From: Pulveribacter suum
Lineage (GTDB): Bacteria > Pseudomonadota > Gammaproteobacteria > Burkholderiales > Burkholderiaceae_C
Length of the DNA stretch: 64,000 nucleotides
Reading direction: 5' to 3'
Assembly (NCBI RefSeq): GCF_003013695.1
Contig: NZ_CP027792.1
Location: 1,260,501 to 1,324,500 of the forward strand
Positions 17,037-25,605 of this stretch are shown piece after piece; position 1 is the stretch's first letter, and the number at the start of each line of letters is the position of its first letter. The translations under genes and the position numbers were made by a program. Below the pieces are notes generated by a model. That model searched no databases and was not told where the DNA came from. It saw only the letters and a program-made list of their open reading frames with translations.

Positions 17037-20000
17037 ATGCACGCCTTTGCCACCACGCTCGCGCGCCGGGCCGCCAGAACGGGGCTGGCGCTGGCGCTGG
17101 CCGCCGCCGGCGCCGCCCAGGCCCTGACCCTTACCAGCCTGTCGCCCCAGGGCGAGGTGGCGCGCGTGCGCCAGGTGGTGGCCAAGTTCGACGCGCCTGC
17201 CGTTCGCTTTGGCGACGCCGCCGCGCCAGCGCCGCTGGCCGTCGCCTGCAGCGACCCAAACGCCACCCGCGGCACGGGCCGCTGGACCAGCGACCGCGAA
17301 TGGGTTTTTGACTTTGCTGCCGACCTGCCGCCGGGCGTGCGCTGCACCGTGACGCCCAAGCCAGGGTTCAAATCCGCCTCCAGCGCAGTACTGGCAAGCG
17401 CGAGCAGCTATCAATTCAATACCGGCGGGCCGTTCGTGCAGCACGTGCGCCCGGGCACCTGGGAGGCCATCGACGAAGAGCAGCACTTTCTGCTCACCCT
17501 CAATGGCCCGGCCACCGCGGCCAGCGTGGGCGAGCACGTCTGGTGCGTGGCCGACGGGGTGGGCGAGCGCATCCCCGTGCGCCTGGTCGAGGGCGAGCAG
17601 CGCACCGAGATGCTGAAGGCGCTGCGCCTGGACAAAGCCGCGCAGAAAGATCCGCTGCGCTACGCCACGCTGGCCTGCGCGCGCCGGCTGACGGCCGGCA
17701 GCCGCCTGCAGCTGGTCTTCGGCCAGGGCGTGGCCACGCCCAGCGGCGTGGCCAACCGGGTGGAGCGGCGCTTTGCCTACACCGTGCGCGAGCCCTTCAC
17801 GGCGCAGTTCTCCTGCGAGCGCGAAAACGCCCAGGCCGCCTGCCTGCCGATCCGGCCGCTGCGCCTGTCGTTCAGCGCGCCCGTATCCGCCAAGCTGGCG
17901 CGTGCCATCCGCCTGAAGGGCGAGAGCCAGACGCTGCAGCCGCGCCTGGAAGGCCAGGAAGAGGCCGCCGAGGGCGCCGCCCAGGCCGATGCCGATGCGC
18001 TGGTCAACTTCATCAGCTTCGCGCCGCCGCTGGCCGCGCAGGGCAGCTACACGCTGACACTGCCGGCGGGCTTCAAGGACGCGTCGGGGCGCGCTTTGAG
18101 CAACGCACAGGGTTTTCCGATGACGGTGGCCACCGGGCCCATGCCGCCGCTGGCCAAGTTCGCCGCCGCGCCGTTCGGCATCGTCGAGCGCTTTGCCGAA
18201 GGCCCGGACGGCCCGGCGCTGCTGCCCGTCACCCTGCGCAACGTGGAGCCGCAGCTGGCGGCCAAAAGCCTGCAGCCGGGCGCCCCGCAGCCGCCCGCGC
18301 AGGGCAGCCAGGTCAGCACCCTGCAGCCCGAGAGCGACGCGGACATCATCGCCTGGCTGCGCCGCGTGCAGCGCTACGACGACTTCAGCGTCCCCCGCGC
18401 CGAGGCCCGCGCCGACGTGCGCGGCCCGCTGCCCCGCGCCCTGGACAGGGACGACGCGGACGAGGTGCAGACGCGCATGGTCTCGCTGCTGGGCGGCCGG
18501 CCCGGCGTGGCCACGCTGGAGCTGCCGCGCCCCGAGCGCGGCGACCCGCGGCCCTTCGAGGTGGTGGGCATCCCGCTGCCGCCGGGCTTTTCGGTGGTGG
18601 AGATCGCCTCGCCCCTGCTGGGCGCCTCGCTGCTGGACGCGCGCCACGGCGCGCAGCGCACCATGTACGTGCGCACCTCGGCCCTGGTGACCAACCTGGG
18701 CGTGCACTTCAAGCTGGGGCGCGAGAACGCCGCCGCCTGGGTCACCACGCTGGACGAGGGCCGGCCGGTGGCCGGGGCGCGCGTGCGCGTGTCCTCCTGC
18801 GACGGCCAGGAGCTGGCCAGCGCCACCACCGACGACAGCGGCGTGGCGCGCTTCGAAGGCCTGTCACCCGAGCCGCCGAGCTGCAGCGGCCGGGGCGACT
18901 GGCGCAGCGCCTACTTCGTGAGCGCGCGCGCCAGCGGCGAGCTGGCCTTTGCCTGGAGCGACTGGCAGCGCGGCATCGAGCCCTGGCGCTTCAACGTGCC
19001 CACCAGCGGCGAGCCGCGGCCCGACGCGCTGGCCCACACCGTGTTCGACCGCACGCTGGTGCGCGCCGGCGAGACGGTGTCGATGAAGCACCTGCTGCGC
19101 AGCCAGACCGGACAGGGCTTTGGCCTGCCCGATGAGCGCCCGGCGCAGCTGGTCGTGACCCACGTCGGCAGCGGGCAGGAATTCACCCAGCCGCTGCGCT
19201 GGCGCCGCACGCCCACCGGGGGACTGAGCGCGCACAGCGAGTTCAAGGTGCCGCCGGCCGCCAAGCTGGGGGTCTATCAGGTGCGCCTGGCAGGCCAGCA
19301 GGACGACCAGGAGCACGGCCGCACGCTGGACACCGGCTCCTTTCGGGTCGAGGAATTTCGCCTGCCCGTGCTGGAAGGGCGCATCGGCCCGGTGCCGGCG
19401 GACAAGCCCCTGGTGCGCGCGCGCAGCGTGGACGCCGGCGTGCAGGTCAACTACGTGGCTGGCGGCGCGGCGGCGCGGCTGCCGGTGCGCGTGTCGGCCC
19501 TGGTGCGCGCCCGCTCGCTGCATTTCGACGACTTCGACGCCTTCAGCTTCCGCCCGCCGCGCGGGCGCGCCGCGGGCGAAGGTGCCAGCGACGATGAGGA
19601 GGAAGCCGCCGGCCAGGACGCGCGCGTGGTGGCTGACAAGCTGCCCCTGACGCTGGACGCGCGCGGCAGCGGCCAGGTGACCATCAAGGACCTGCCCGCG
19701 GCGCGCCAGCCGCGCGAGCTGCTGCTGGAGGCCACCTACCCCGACCCCAGCGGCGAGATGCAGACCCTGCGCAGCAGCCAGGCGCTGTGGCCGGCGGCGG
19801 TGATTGCCGGCATCAAGACCGAGGGCTGGGCCTCCAGCGGCGCACGCGTGCGTTTTCAGGCGCTGGCGCTGTCGCTGGACGGCAAGGCCCAGGCCGGCGT
19901 GCCGCTGGAGGTGCGCGCCACGGCGCGCGTCACCACCACCAGCCGCAAGCGCATGGTGGGAGGCTTCTACAGCTATGACAACAAAACCGAGGCGCGCGAC

Positions 20001-23000
20001 CTGGGCACGGTGTGCACCGGCAAGAGCGACAGCCGCGGCCTGCTGCTGTGCGAGGCCAAGCTGGAGGAGGGCGGCGAGGTGGAACTGGTCGCCGTCGCCC
20101 GCGACAAGGACGGCAACGAGGCCGAGGCCGGTGCCTCGGTGTGGATCACGCGCCGCGGCGAGCTGTGGTTCGGCGGCGAGGACCACGACCGCATCGACGT
20201 GCTGCCCGAAAAGAAAAGCTACGCCCCCGGCGAGACGGCGCGGCTGCAGGTGCGCATGCCGTTCCGCTCGGCCACGGCCCTGGTGGCCGTGGAGCGCGAG
20301 GGCGTGATCGACACCCGCGTGGTGCAGCTGTCCGGCCAGGACCCGACCGTGTCCCTGAAGATCGAACCCGGCTGGGCGCCCAACGTCTATGTCAGCGTGC
20401 TGGCCGTGCGCGGGCGGCTGCGCGAGGTGCCGTGGTACAGCTTCTTCACCTGGGGCTTCAAGGCGCCGCGCGAGTGGTGGAACGCCTTCTGGCACGAAGG
20501 CCGCGAATACGTCGCGCCCACCGCCATGGTGGACCTGGCCAAGCCCGCCTACCGCTTCGGCATGGCCGAGCTGAAGGTGGGCGCCGGCGCGCACCAGATC
20601 GCCGTCAAGGTGCAGGCCGACAAGGACAGCTACCCGGTGCGCGGCAAGGCGCAGGTCACCATCACCGCCACGCTGCCCGACGGCAAGCCCGCCGCCGGGG
20701 CCGAAGTCGCCCTGGCCGCGGTGGACCAGGCGCTGCTGGAGCTGATGCCCAATAGCAGCTGGGACCTGCTGGGCGCCATGCTCTCGCGCCGCCCCTGGGG
20801 CGTGGAGACGTCCACGGCGCAGATGGAGATCATCGGCCGGCGCCACTACGGCAAGAAGGCCGTGCCGGCCGGCGGCGGCGGCGGGCACGCGCCCACGCGC
20901 GAGCTGCTGGACACGCTGCTGCTGTGGCAGCCCGCCATCGCGCTGGACGCCAAGGGCCAGGCCCGGGTGACGGTGCCGCTGAACGACGCGCTGACCACCT
21001 TCAAGGTGGTCGCCGTGGCCGACGCCGGCACCGGCCTGTTTGGCACCGGCGCGACCAGCATCCGCGCCACGCAGGACCTGCAGATCATCAGCGGCCTGCC
21101 GCCGCTGGTGCGCGCTGGCGACCGCTTCCGCGCCCAGCTGACCCTGCGCAACACCACCGCCAAGGATATGCAGGTCGAGGTGGCGCCGCGCGCCACGCTG
21201 GTGCAGCTGCAGCCGCAGCGCGTGGACATCCCCGCCGGCCAGTCGCGCGAGCTGGGCTGGGACGTTACCGCCCCCGAGCAGCTGGCCACCACGCAGGCCC
21301 AGAGCCTGCTGTGGGAGATCGAGGCGCGCGACACGGCCAGTGGGGCCGGCGGCGCGCGCGACGCGCTGAAAGTGAGCCAGCGCGTGGTGCCCGCCGTGCC
21401 CGTCACGGTGCAGCAGGCCACGCTGGCGCAGATCGACGCCAGCCTGCAGCGCGAGGTGGCGCCGCCCGCCGGCGCGCTGCCCGGGCGCGGCGGCGTGCGC
21501 CTGGCCCTGACGCCGAAGCTCGCCGAAGGCCTGCCGGGCGTGCGCGACTGGTGGCAGCGCTACCCCTACAGCTGCCTGGAGCAGCAGGCCAGCCGCGCGG
21601 TGGGCCTGGGCGACGGCGCGCTGTGGCAGGGCCTGGTGGCGCGCCTGCCCACCTACCTGGACGAAGACGGCTTGGCCAGCTACTTCCCGCCGCGCGCGGG
21701 CAGCAGCCGGCGCGGCAGCGACACGCTCACCGCCTATTTGCTGGCGGCGTCGCACGCGGCCGCCGCCCTGCACCCGGAATTCGCCCTGCCGCCCGAGGCG
21801 CGCGAGCCGCTGGAGCGGGGCCTCACCGCCTTCGTCGAGGGCCGCATCCAGCGCGACTTCTGGAGCCCGCGCAAGGACCTGGACCTGCGCAAGCTGGCCG
21901 CCATCGAGGCCCTGTCGCGCTACGGCAAGGCCCAGGCGCGCATGCTGACCAGCCTGACCCTTGCGCCCAACCAGTGGCCCACGCACGCGGTGATCGACTG
22001 GGTCAACGTGCTCAAGCGCGTGGACGGCATCCCCGAGCGCGAGCAGCGCCTGGCCGAGGCCATGCAGATCCTGCGCGCCCGCCTGTCCTGGCAGGGCAGC
22101 CGGGCGGTGTTTTCCTCCGAGCAGGAAGACAACTGGTGGTGGCTGATGCAGGGCGGCGACGTCAACATGGCCCGGCTGCTGCTGGCCGTGATGGACGACC
22201 CCGGCTGGCGCGACGACCTGCCGCGCCTGGTGGGCGGCTTCATCGCCCGCCAGCAGGGCGGCGCCTGGCACACCACCACTGCCAACCTGTGGGGCGCCCT
22301 GGCGCTGGAGACCTTCAGCGCCCGCTTCGAATCCACACCCGTGGCCGGCACCACCCGCGCCAGCCTGGGGGCGAGCAGCGCCAACGTGGACTGGGCGCAG
22401 GTGCGCCGCCTGACCAGCGCCGACCCGCAGGGCGCGGCCCACCAGGCCAGCGCCTTTGGCGCGCCGGCCGCGCCCGGCAACCTGACGGGCAACCAGATGC
22501 TGCTGCCCTGGGGCGAAGGCGGGCAGACCCTGAACGTCACGCACCAGGGCGCGGGCAAGCCGTGGCTCACGCTGCAGTCGCTGGCCGCCGTGCCCCTGAA
22601 CGCGCCGTTCGCGGCGGGCTTTTCCATCAAAAAGAGCGTGCAGGCGCTGGAGCAGGGCGACAAGAGCCTGCCCTCCGGCCAGTACGCCCGCGGTGACGTG
22701 CTGCGCGTGACGCTGGAGGTGACCAGCAGCGCCGACATGACCTGGGTGGCCATCACCGACCCCATCCCGGGCGGCGCCACCATCCTGGGCAGCGGCCTGG
22801 GGCGCGACTCGGAGATCGCCACGCAGGGCGAAAAGCGCGAGGGCCCTGGCTGGGCGGCCTACGAGGAGCGCAGCTTCGAGGCTTTCCGCAGCTACTACGA
22901 ATACCTGCCCAAGGGCACGGTGAAGATGCAGTACACCGTGCGGCTGAACAACGCCGGCGACTTCCAGCTGCCACCCAGCCGGGTGGAGGCGTTGTACGCG

Positions 23001-23054
23001 CCGGAGATGTTTGGCGTGGCGCCCAACGCCGGGGTGAAGGTGCTGCAGCGCTGA
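17037..23054 (+). CDS. yfaS: Bacterial alpha-2-macroglobulin (YfaS/MG2 family) with intact thioester
   Basis: 2005 residues, in the size range of large bacterial macroglobulins, which are periplasmic protease traps. The N-terminal signal (GLALALAAAGAAQALTL) lacks the lipobox Cys seen in E. coli YfaS, so the protein is probably soluble. Macroglobulin-like domains occupy the first half; the A2M family region (PLNDALTTFKVVAVADAGTG) is near residue 1320; the thioester site YPYSCLEQQASR has C1513 to Q1516, so covalent capture is expected. The thioester-domain helices and a C-terminal MG domain follow. The usual partner gene, pbpC (peptidoglycan glycosyltransferase 1C), is not adjacent. A family A repeat is read in frame near residues 112-127. 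Confidence 0.93.
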   Translation: MHAFATTLARRAARTGLALALAAAGAAQALTLTSLSPQGEVARVRQVVAKFDAPAVRFGDAAAPAPLAVACSDPNATRGTGRWTSDREWVFDFAADLPPGVRCTVTPKPGFKSASSAVLASASSYQFNTGGPFVQHVRPGTWEAIDEEQHFLLTLNGPATAASVGEHVWCVADGVGERIPVRLVEGEQRTEMLKALRLDKAAQKDPLRYATLACARRLTAGSRLQLVFGQGVATPSGVANRVERRFAYTVREPFTAQFSCERENAQAACLPIRPLRLSFSAPVSAKLARAIRLKGESQTLQPRLEGQEEAAEGAAQADADALVNFISFAPPLAAQGSYTLTLPAGFKDASGRALSNAQGFPMTVATGPMPPLAKFAAAPFGIVERFAEGPDGPALLPVTLRNVEPQLAAKSLQPGAPQPPAQGSQVSTLQPESDADIIAWLRRVQRYDDFSVPRAEARADVRGPLPRALDRDDADEVQTRMVSLLGGRPGVATLELPRPERGDPRPFEVVGIPLPPGFSVVEIASPLLGASLLDARHGAQRTMYVRTSALVTNLGVHFKLGRENAAAWVTTLDEGRPVAGARVRVSSCDGQELASATTDDSGVARFEGLSPEPPSCSGRGDWRSAYFVSARASGELAFAWSDWQRGIEPWRFNVPTSGEPRPDALAHTVFDRTLVRAGETVSMKHLLRSQTGQGFGLPDERPAQLVVTHVGSGQEFTQPLRWRRTPTGGLSAHSEFKVPPAAKLGVYQVRLAGQQDDQEHGRTLDTGSFRVEEFRLPVLEGRIGPVPADKPLVRARSVDAGVQVNYVAGGAAARLPVRVSALVRARSLHFDDFDAFSFRPPRGRAAGEGASDDEEEAAGQDARVVADKLPLTLDARGSGQVTIKDLPAARQPRELLLEATYPDPSGEMQTLRSSQALWPAAVIAGIKTEGWASSGARVRFQALALSLDGKAQAGVPLEVRATARVTTTSRKRMVGGFYSYDNKTEARDLGTVCTGKSDSRGLLLCEAKLEEGGEVELVAVARDKDGNEAEAGASVWITRRGELWFGGEDHDRIDVLPEKKSYAPGETARLQVRMPFRSATALVAVEREGVIDTRVVQLSGQDPTVSLKIEPGWAPNVYVSVLAVRGRLREVPWYSFFTWGFKAPREWWNAFWHEGREYVAPTAMVDLAKPAYRFGMAELKVGAGAHQIAVKVQADKDSYPVRGKAQVTITATLPDGKPAAGAEVALAAVDQALLELMPNSSWDLLGAMLSRRPWGVETSTAQMEIIGRRHYGKKAVPAGGGGGHAPTRELLDTLLLWQPAIALDAKGQARVTVPLNDALTTFKVVAVADAGTGLFGTGATSIRATQDLQIISGLPPLVRAGDRFRAQLTLRNTTAKDMQVEVAPRATLVQLQPQRVDIPAGQSRELGWDVTAPEQLATTQAQSLLWEIEARDTASGAGGARDALKVSQRVVPAVPVTVQQATLAQIDASLQREVAPPAGALPGRGGVRLALTPKLAEGLPGVRDWWQRYPYSCLEQQASRAVGLGDGALWQGLVARLPTYLDEDGLASYFPPRAGSSRRGSDTLTAYLLAASHAAAALHPEFALPPEAREPLERGLTAFVEGRIQRDFWSPRKDLDLRKLAAIEALSRYGKAQARMLTSLTLAPNQWPTHAVIDWVNVLKRVDGIPEREQRLAEAMQILRARLSWQGSRAVFSSEQEDNWWWLMQGGDVNMARLLLAVMDDPGWRDDLPRLVGGFIARQQGGAWHTTTANLWGALALETFSARFESTPVAGTTRASLGASSANVDWAQVRRLTSADPQGAAHQASAFGAPAAPGNLTGNQMLLPWGEGGQTLNVTHQGAGKPWLTLQSLAAVPLNAPFAAGFSIKKSVQALEQGDKSLPSGQYARGDVLRVTLEVTSSADMTWVAITDPIPGGATILGSGLGRDSEIATQGEKREGPGWAAYEERSFEAFRSYYEYLPKGTVKMQYTVRLNNAGDFQLPPSRVEALYAPEMFGVAPNAGVKVLQR
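17367..17420 (-). repeat. Family A repeat inside the macroglobulin coding sequence, copy 3
   Basis: The plus strand reads CCGCCTCCAGCGC, a degenerate centre, GGCAAGCGCGAGCAGCTAT and CAATTC, matching the reverse form of the family (GGCCTCCAGCGC ... CAAGCGCTGGCAGCTATCAA). It is translated in frame as part of the low-complexity stretch SASSAVLASASSYQF between two structured segments. Confidence 0.65.
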
Positions 23055-23077
23055 AGGGGAGGGCGCTGTCCAGGCTC

Positions 23078-23150
23078 CCTGGTTTTGAGGGAAAACTGGC
23101 TCCAGCGGCCGCCAGTCAAGCGCTGGCAGCTATCAAAAATATAGCTGCAG
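23078..23150 (-). repeat. Family A repeat, copy 4
   Basis: It lies between the convergent macroglobulin and TP-methylase genes. The plus strand reads TTTTGAGGGAAAACTGGCTC, CAGCG, then CAAGCGCTGGCAGCTATCAA and a short ATAGCTGC echo. It fills nearly the whole 98-bp gap and may serve as the transcription stop for both genes. Confidence 0.75.
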
Positions 23151-23152
23151 GC

Positions 23153-23926
23153 TCATGTGCCCAGCGCATAGACGGCCGGCGTGCGGCCATCGGGGGGCGT
23201 GCCGCCCTGGCGCCAGGCCTGCACCGGCCGGCACTGCACGCGGGCATCGGCCAGGCTCAGCCCGGCGGCCACCGCCAGCCGCGTGCCTGGCTGCAGGTGC
23301 GCCAGCAGCGCCTGCCACACGGCGGCGTTGCGGTAGGGCGTCTCGATGAACAGCTGGGTTTGGCCCTGGCGCAGGGCCAGCGCCTCCAGCGCGCGGATGC
23401 GTGCGGCGCGCTCGTCCGCGTCCTGCGGCAGGTAGCCGACGAAGGCGAAGTTCTGTCCGTTCAGGCCGCTGGCGGCCAGTGCCAGCAGTAGCGACACCGG
23501 TCCGACCAGGGGCGCCACGCGCAAGCCCAGGTCGTGCGCGGCGCGCACCACCGAGCTGCCCGGATCGGCTACGGCGGGCATGCCGGCCTCGCTGGCCAGG
23601 CCCATGTCATGGCCGGCCAGCGCGGGTGCTAGCAGGGCGGCGGCGTCGAACTGGGCGCTGCCCCGGACGCCGTGGTCGCCCTTCTTGTGCACCTGGCGCG
23701 GCAGCTCGGCGATGAGCTGCTGCTGCAGCGGCGCGGCCAGCGGATGCGCGGCGTCGATGCGCTTCAGGTAGGCGCGCAGGCTCTTGGCGTTCTCGCACAC
23801 CCAGTGGGTGATCTGCGCGGCCTGGCGCAGCGTGCCGTCGGGCAGCACGTCGGCCAGCGGGGCCTGCGTGTCGCAGCCGAAGTCCAGCGGCGCGGGCACC
23901 AGGTACAGCGTGCCGGTGGCGTTCAT
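23153..23926 (-). CDS. SAM-dependent methyltransferase, tetrapyrrole-methylase fold (RsmI paralogue)
   Basis: 257 residues. The N-terminus TLYLVPAPLDFG, the central GLASEAGMPAVADPGSSVVR and SLLLALAASGLNGQNFAFVG belong to the TP-methylase fold and match the RsmI group (2'-O-methylation of C1402 of 16S rRNA). The protein is shorter and more divergent than true RsmI, lacking its C-terminal extension, so it is likely the RsmI-like paralogue that sits beside maf and yceD in this family. It is downstream of maf on the same strand, joined by a 64-bp family B element carrying GGAGG 9 bases before the ATG. Its real substrate is not known to me. Confidence 0.85.
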   Translation of the reverse strand: MNATGTLYLVPAPLDFGCDTQAPLADVLPDGTLRQAAQITHWVCENAKSLRAYLKRIDAAHPLAAPLQQQLIAELPRQVHKKGDHGVRGSAQFDAAALLAPALAGHDMGLASEAGMPAVADPGSSVVRAAHDLGLRVAPLVGPVSLLLALAASGLNGQNFAFVGYLPQDADERAARIRALEALALRQGQTQLFIETPYRNAAVWQALLAHLQPGTRLAVAAGLSLADARVQCRPVQAWRQGGTPPDGRTPAVYALGT

Positions 23927-23990
23927 TGGATGGCCTCCGTGCTGCGCACGGCGGTGCGAGCGTGCCTGGGGCGGCCCGGTGCGGCGCTCA
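23927..23990 (-). repeat. Family B stop-SD-start element, copy 1
   Basis: On the minus strand it begins ATGAGCGCCGCACCGGGCCG, where TGA is the maf stop, continues CCCCAGGCACGCTCGCACCG, and ends CAGCACGGAGGCCATCCA directly before the ATG of the methyltransferase. Two other copies (57611-57674 and 61165-61228) have the same layout. A short stem GTGC/GCAC sits next to the GGAGG. Confidence 0.75.
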
Positions 23991-24587
23991 TGGCAGCACC
24001 ACCCCGGCGGCGCGCAGCAGGCGGCAGGTGCGGATCAGCGGCAGGCCGATCAATGCCGTGGGGTCGTCGCTGTCGATGGCCTCCAGCAGGGCGATGCCCA
24101 GGCCTTCGCTCTTGGCGCTGCCGGCGCAGTCATACGGCTGCTCGGCGCGCAGGTAGCGCTCGATCTCGTCACCCTGCAGCGCGCGAAAGCGCACGTGCAC
24201 GGGAGCCAGATCGGCCTGCTCGAAGCCGCTGGCCTGGCAGGCCACGGCCACGGCGGTGTGAAAGACCACGGGCTGGCCGCTCATCGCGCGTAGCTGGGCC
24301 GCGGCGCGCTCGTGCGTGCCGGGCTTGCCCAGGGGCTGGCCGCCCAGGTCCGCCACCTGGTCGGAGCCGATGACCAGCGCATCCGGGTGCTGGCGGGCCA
24401 CGGCGCGCGCCTTGGCCAGGGCCAGGCGCCAGGCCAGGTCGCACGGAGCCTCGCCAGGCAGGGGGGTTTCGTCCACTTCGGGGGCCACGACATCGAACGC
24501 CAGGCCCAGGCGCTGCAGCAGTTCGCGCCGGTAGCGCGAGGTCGATGCGAGGATCACGGAGCGGGGCGCGGGGCTGTTTTTTGGCAT
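23988..24587 (-). CDS. maf: Maf-like nucleotide pyrophosphatase (YceF type)
   Basis: 199 residues. The Maf signature VILASTSRYRRELLQRLGL starts the fold, followed by VDETPLPGE, ALAKARAVA and the catalytic region VIGSDQVADLGG. The GSDQV form rather than A-D-T-V places it in the YceF subgroup, which hydrolyses 7-methyl-GTP, rather than the dTTP/UTP-specific YhdE group. C-terminal KSEGLGIALLEAIDSDDPTA is also typical. It is divergent from yceD-rpmF (26 bp between starts), a conserved arrangement. It probably has a house-cleaning role, hydrolysing modified nucleotides. Confidence 0.92.
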   Translation of the reverse strand: MPKNSPAPRSVILASTSRYRRELLQRLGLAFDVVAPEVDETPLPGEAPCDLAWRLALAKARAVARQHPDALVIGSDQVADLGGQPLGKPGTHERAAAQLRAMSGQPVVFHTAVAVACQASGFEQADLAPVHVRFRALQGDEIERYLRAEQPYDCAGSAKSEGLGIALLEAIDSDDPTALIGLPLIRTCRLLRAAGVVLP

Positions 24588-24613
24588 CGCCCGATTCTCT
24601 TACACTGCCCGGC

Positions 24614-25159
24614 ATGACCAAGGAATACTCCCCCGACCGGCTGGACGTCAAGGCCTTCGCGCAGGCCGGAGGCCACCTGTCCGGTCATGACACCCTGCTC
24701 AAGTACCGCCGCCTGGCCGAAGAGGCCCGGGGCCTGCACCCGGACCTGCGCGTGGACTGGTCCGCCGACGGCCAGGTGCGCACCACCCACGGCATGGGCG
24801 GCCAGGTCTGGCTGCATCTGAAAGTGCAAGCCACCGTGCCGCTGATGTGCCAGCGCTGCCTGCAGCCCGTGGACGTGCCGCTGGCGGTGGAGCGGGAGTT
24901 TCGTTTTGTGGCCGACGAGGCCACGGCCGAAGCGCTGGACGATGAGAGCGAGGAAGACCTGCTGGCCTTCAGCCGCGAGTTCAACCTGCGCGAGCTGATC
25001 GAAGACGAGCTGCTGATGGCGCTGCCCCTGGTGCCGCGCCACGAGGAATGCCCGGTGCCCGTGCAGCTGGACTCCAGCGATGAGGACTTCGAGGCCGCCA
25101 GCGCCAGCGTGCCCAACCCCTTCGCGGCCCTGGCCAGCCTGCGCAAGGACAAGCCCTGA
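24614..25159 (+). CDS. yceD: YceD/DUF177 protein (23S rRNA accumulation protein)
   Basis: 181 residues. The DUF177 signature is the CQRCLQPVDVPL segment with its Cys pair, followed by an acidic FNLRELIEDELLMALPLVP and a final PNPFAALASLRK. YceD proteins sit upstream of rpmF in most Gram-negative bacteria and are needed for 23S rRNA accumulation. I chose the ATG at 24614 because the longer frame upstream is antisense to the maf start. Co-transcription with rpmF is likely, although a strong -10 box lies in the 126-bp gap. Confidence 0.92.
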   Translation: MTKEYSPDRLDVKAFAQAGGHLSGHDTLLKYRRLAEEARGLHPDLRVDWSADGQVRTTHGMGGQVWLHLKVQATVPLMCQRCLQPVDVPLAVEREFRFVADEATAEALDDESEEDLLAFSREFNLRELIEDELLMALPLVPRHEECPVPVQLDSSDEDFEAASASVPNPFAALASLRKDKP

Positions 25160-25194
25160 CGACAGGCGCCTGGGCGGGGCGCTGCGGCCTGGGC

Positions 25195-25200
25195 TATAAT
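25195..25200 (+). promoter_or_regulatory. Perfect -10 box (TATAAT) upstream of rpmF
   Basis: TATAAT lies 85 bp before the rpmF ATG in a strongly GC-rich gap, followed by a T-rich leader with TTTTCCTTTTTCAATCC. No good -35 hexamer is seen at 16-18 bp. Probably an internal promoter for rpmF and the downstream fatty-acid genes. Confidence 0.5.
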
Positions 25201-25285
25201 TGCGGGCTTCGCGCGAAACCCCTCGTGTCTTTTATGGGCTGATCGCGTTTTCCTTTTTCAATCCTTTCAGACCCAGGAGCCGACC

Positions 25286-25468
25286 ATGGCTGTTCAGCAA
25301 AACAAGAAGTCTCCCTCCAAGCGCGGCATGCACCGCTCGCACAACGCCCTGAATGTGCCGGGCATCGCCGTGGAGCCCACCACGGGCGAAACCCACCTGC
25401 GCCACCACATCAGCCCCAACGGCGTCTATCGCGGCCGCCAGGTGCTCAAGAACAAGTCCGAAGCCTGA
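25286..25468 (+). CDS. rpmF: 50S ribosomal protein L32
   Basis: 60 residues, the normal length. [20 protein letters not shown] is the standard L32 start, and the rest ([18 protein letters not shown]) matches. The four zinc-ligand cysteines of some L32 proteins are absent, as is usual in proteobacteria. A GACCCAGGAGCC ribosome binding site precedes the ATG. It is followed by a strong hairpin, so plsX may depend on readthrough or its own promoter. Confidence 0.97.
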
Positions 25469-25501
25469 CGCGCGCGGCCCCACGCCGCCCTCCGTCTTCC
25501 G

Positions 25502-25538
25502 AAGGCCCGCGGCTACGAGTCCCGTAGCGCGGGCCTTT
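25502..25538 (+). terminator. Strong hairpin between rpmF and plsX
   Basis: Inverted arms AAGGCCCGCGGCTACG and CCGTAGCGCGGGCCTT form a long GC-rich stem with a short loop. The following TTTGCCGTTT is a poor U-tract, so termination is probably partial. Confidence 0.65.
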
Positions 25539-25605
25539 GCCGTTTCCGGCTGCCACAATGGCAGTCTTTTTTACCGGGCTGCGCCCTGCGGCCACTACCT
25601 TGCCG

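Noticed and set aside
18864..22544. Open frame of over 1200 codons antisense to the macroglobulin gene
   Set aside because: It is rich in His, Gln, Arg and Ala and lacks any domain; in GC-rich DNA the strand opposite a real gene often stays open. The plus-strand gene has a signal peptide and a thioester motif.
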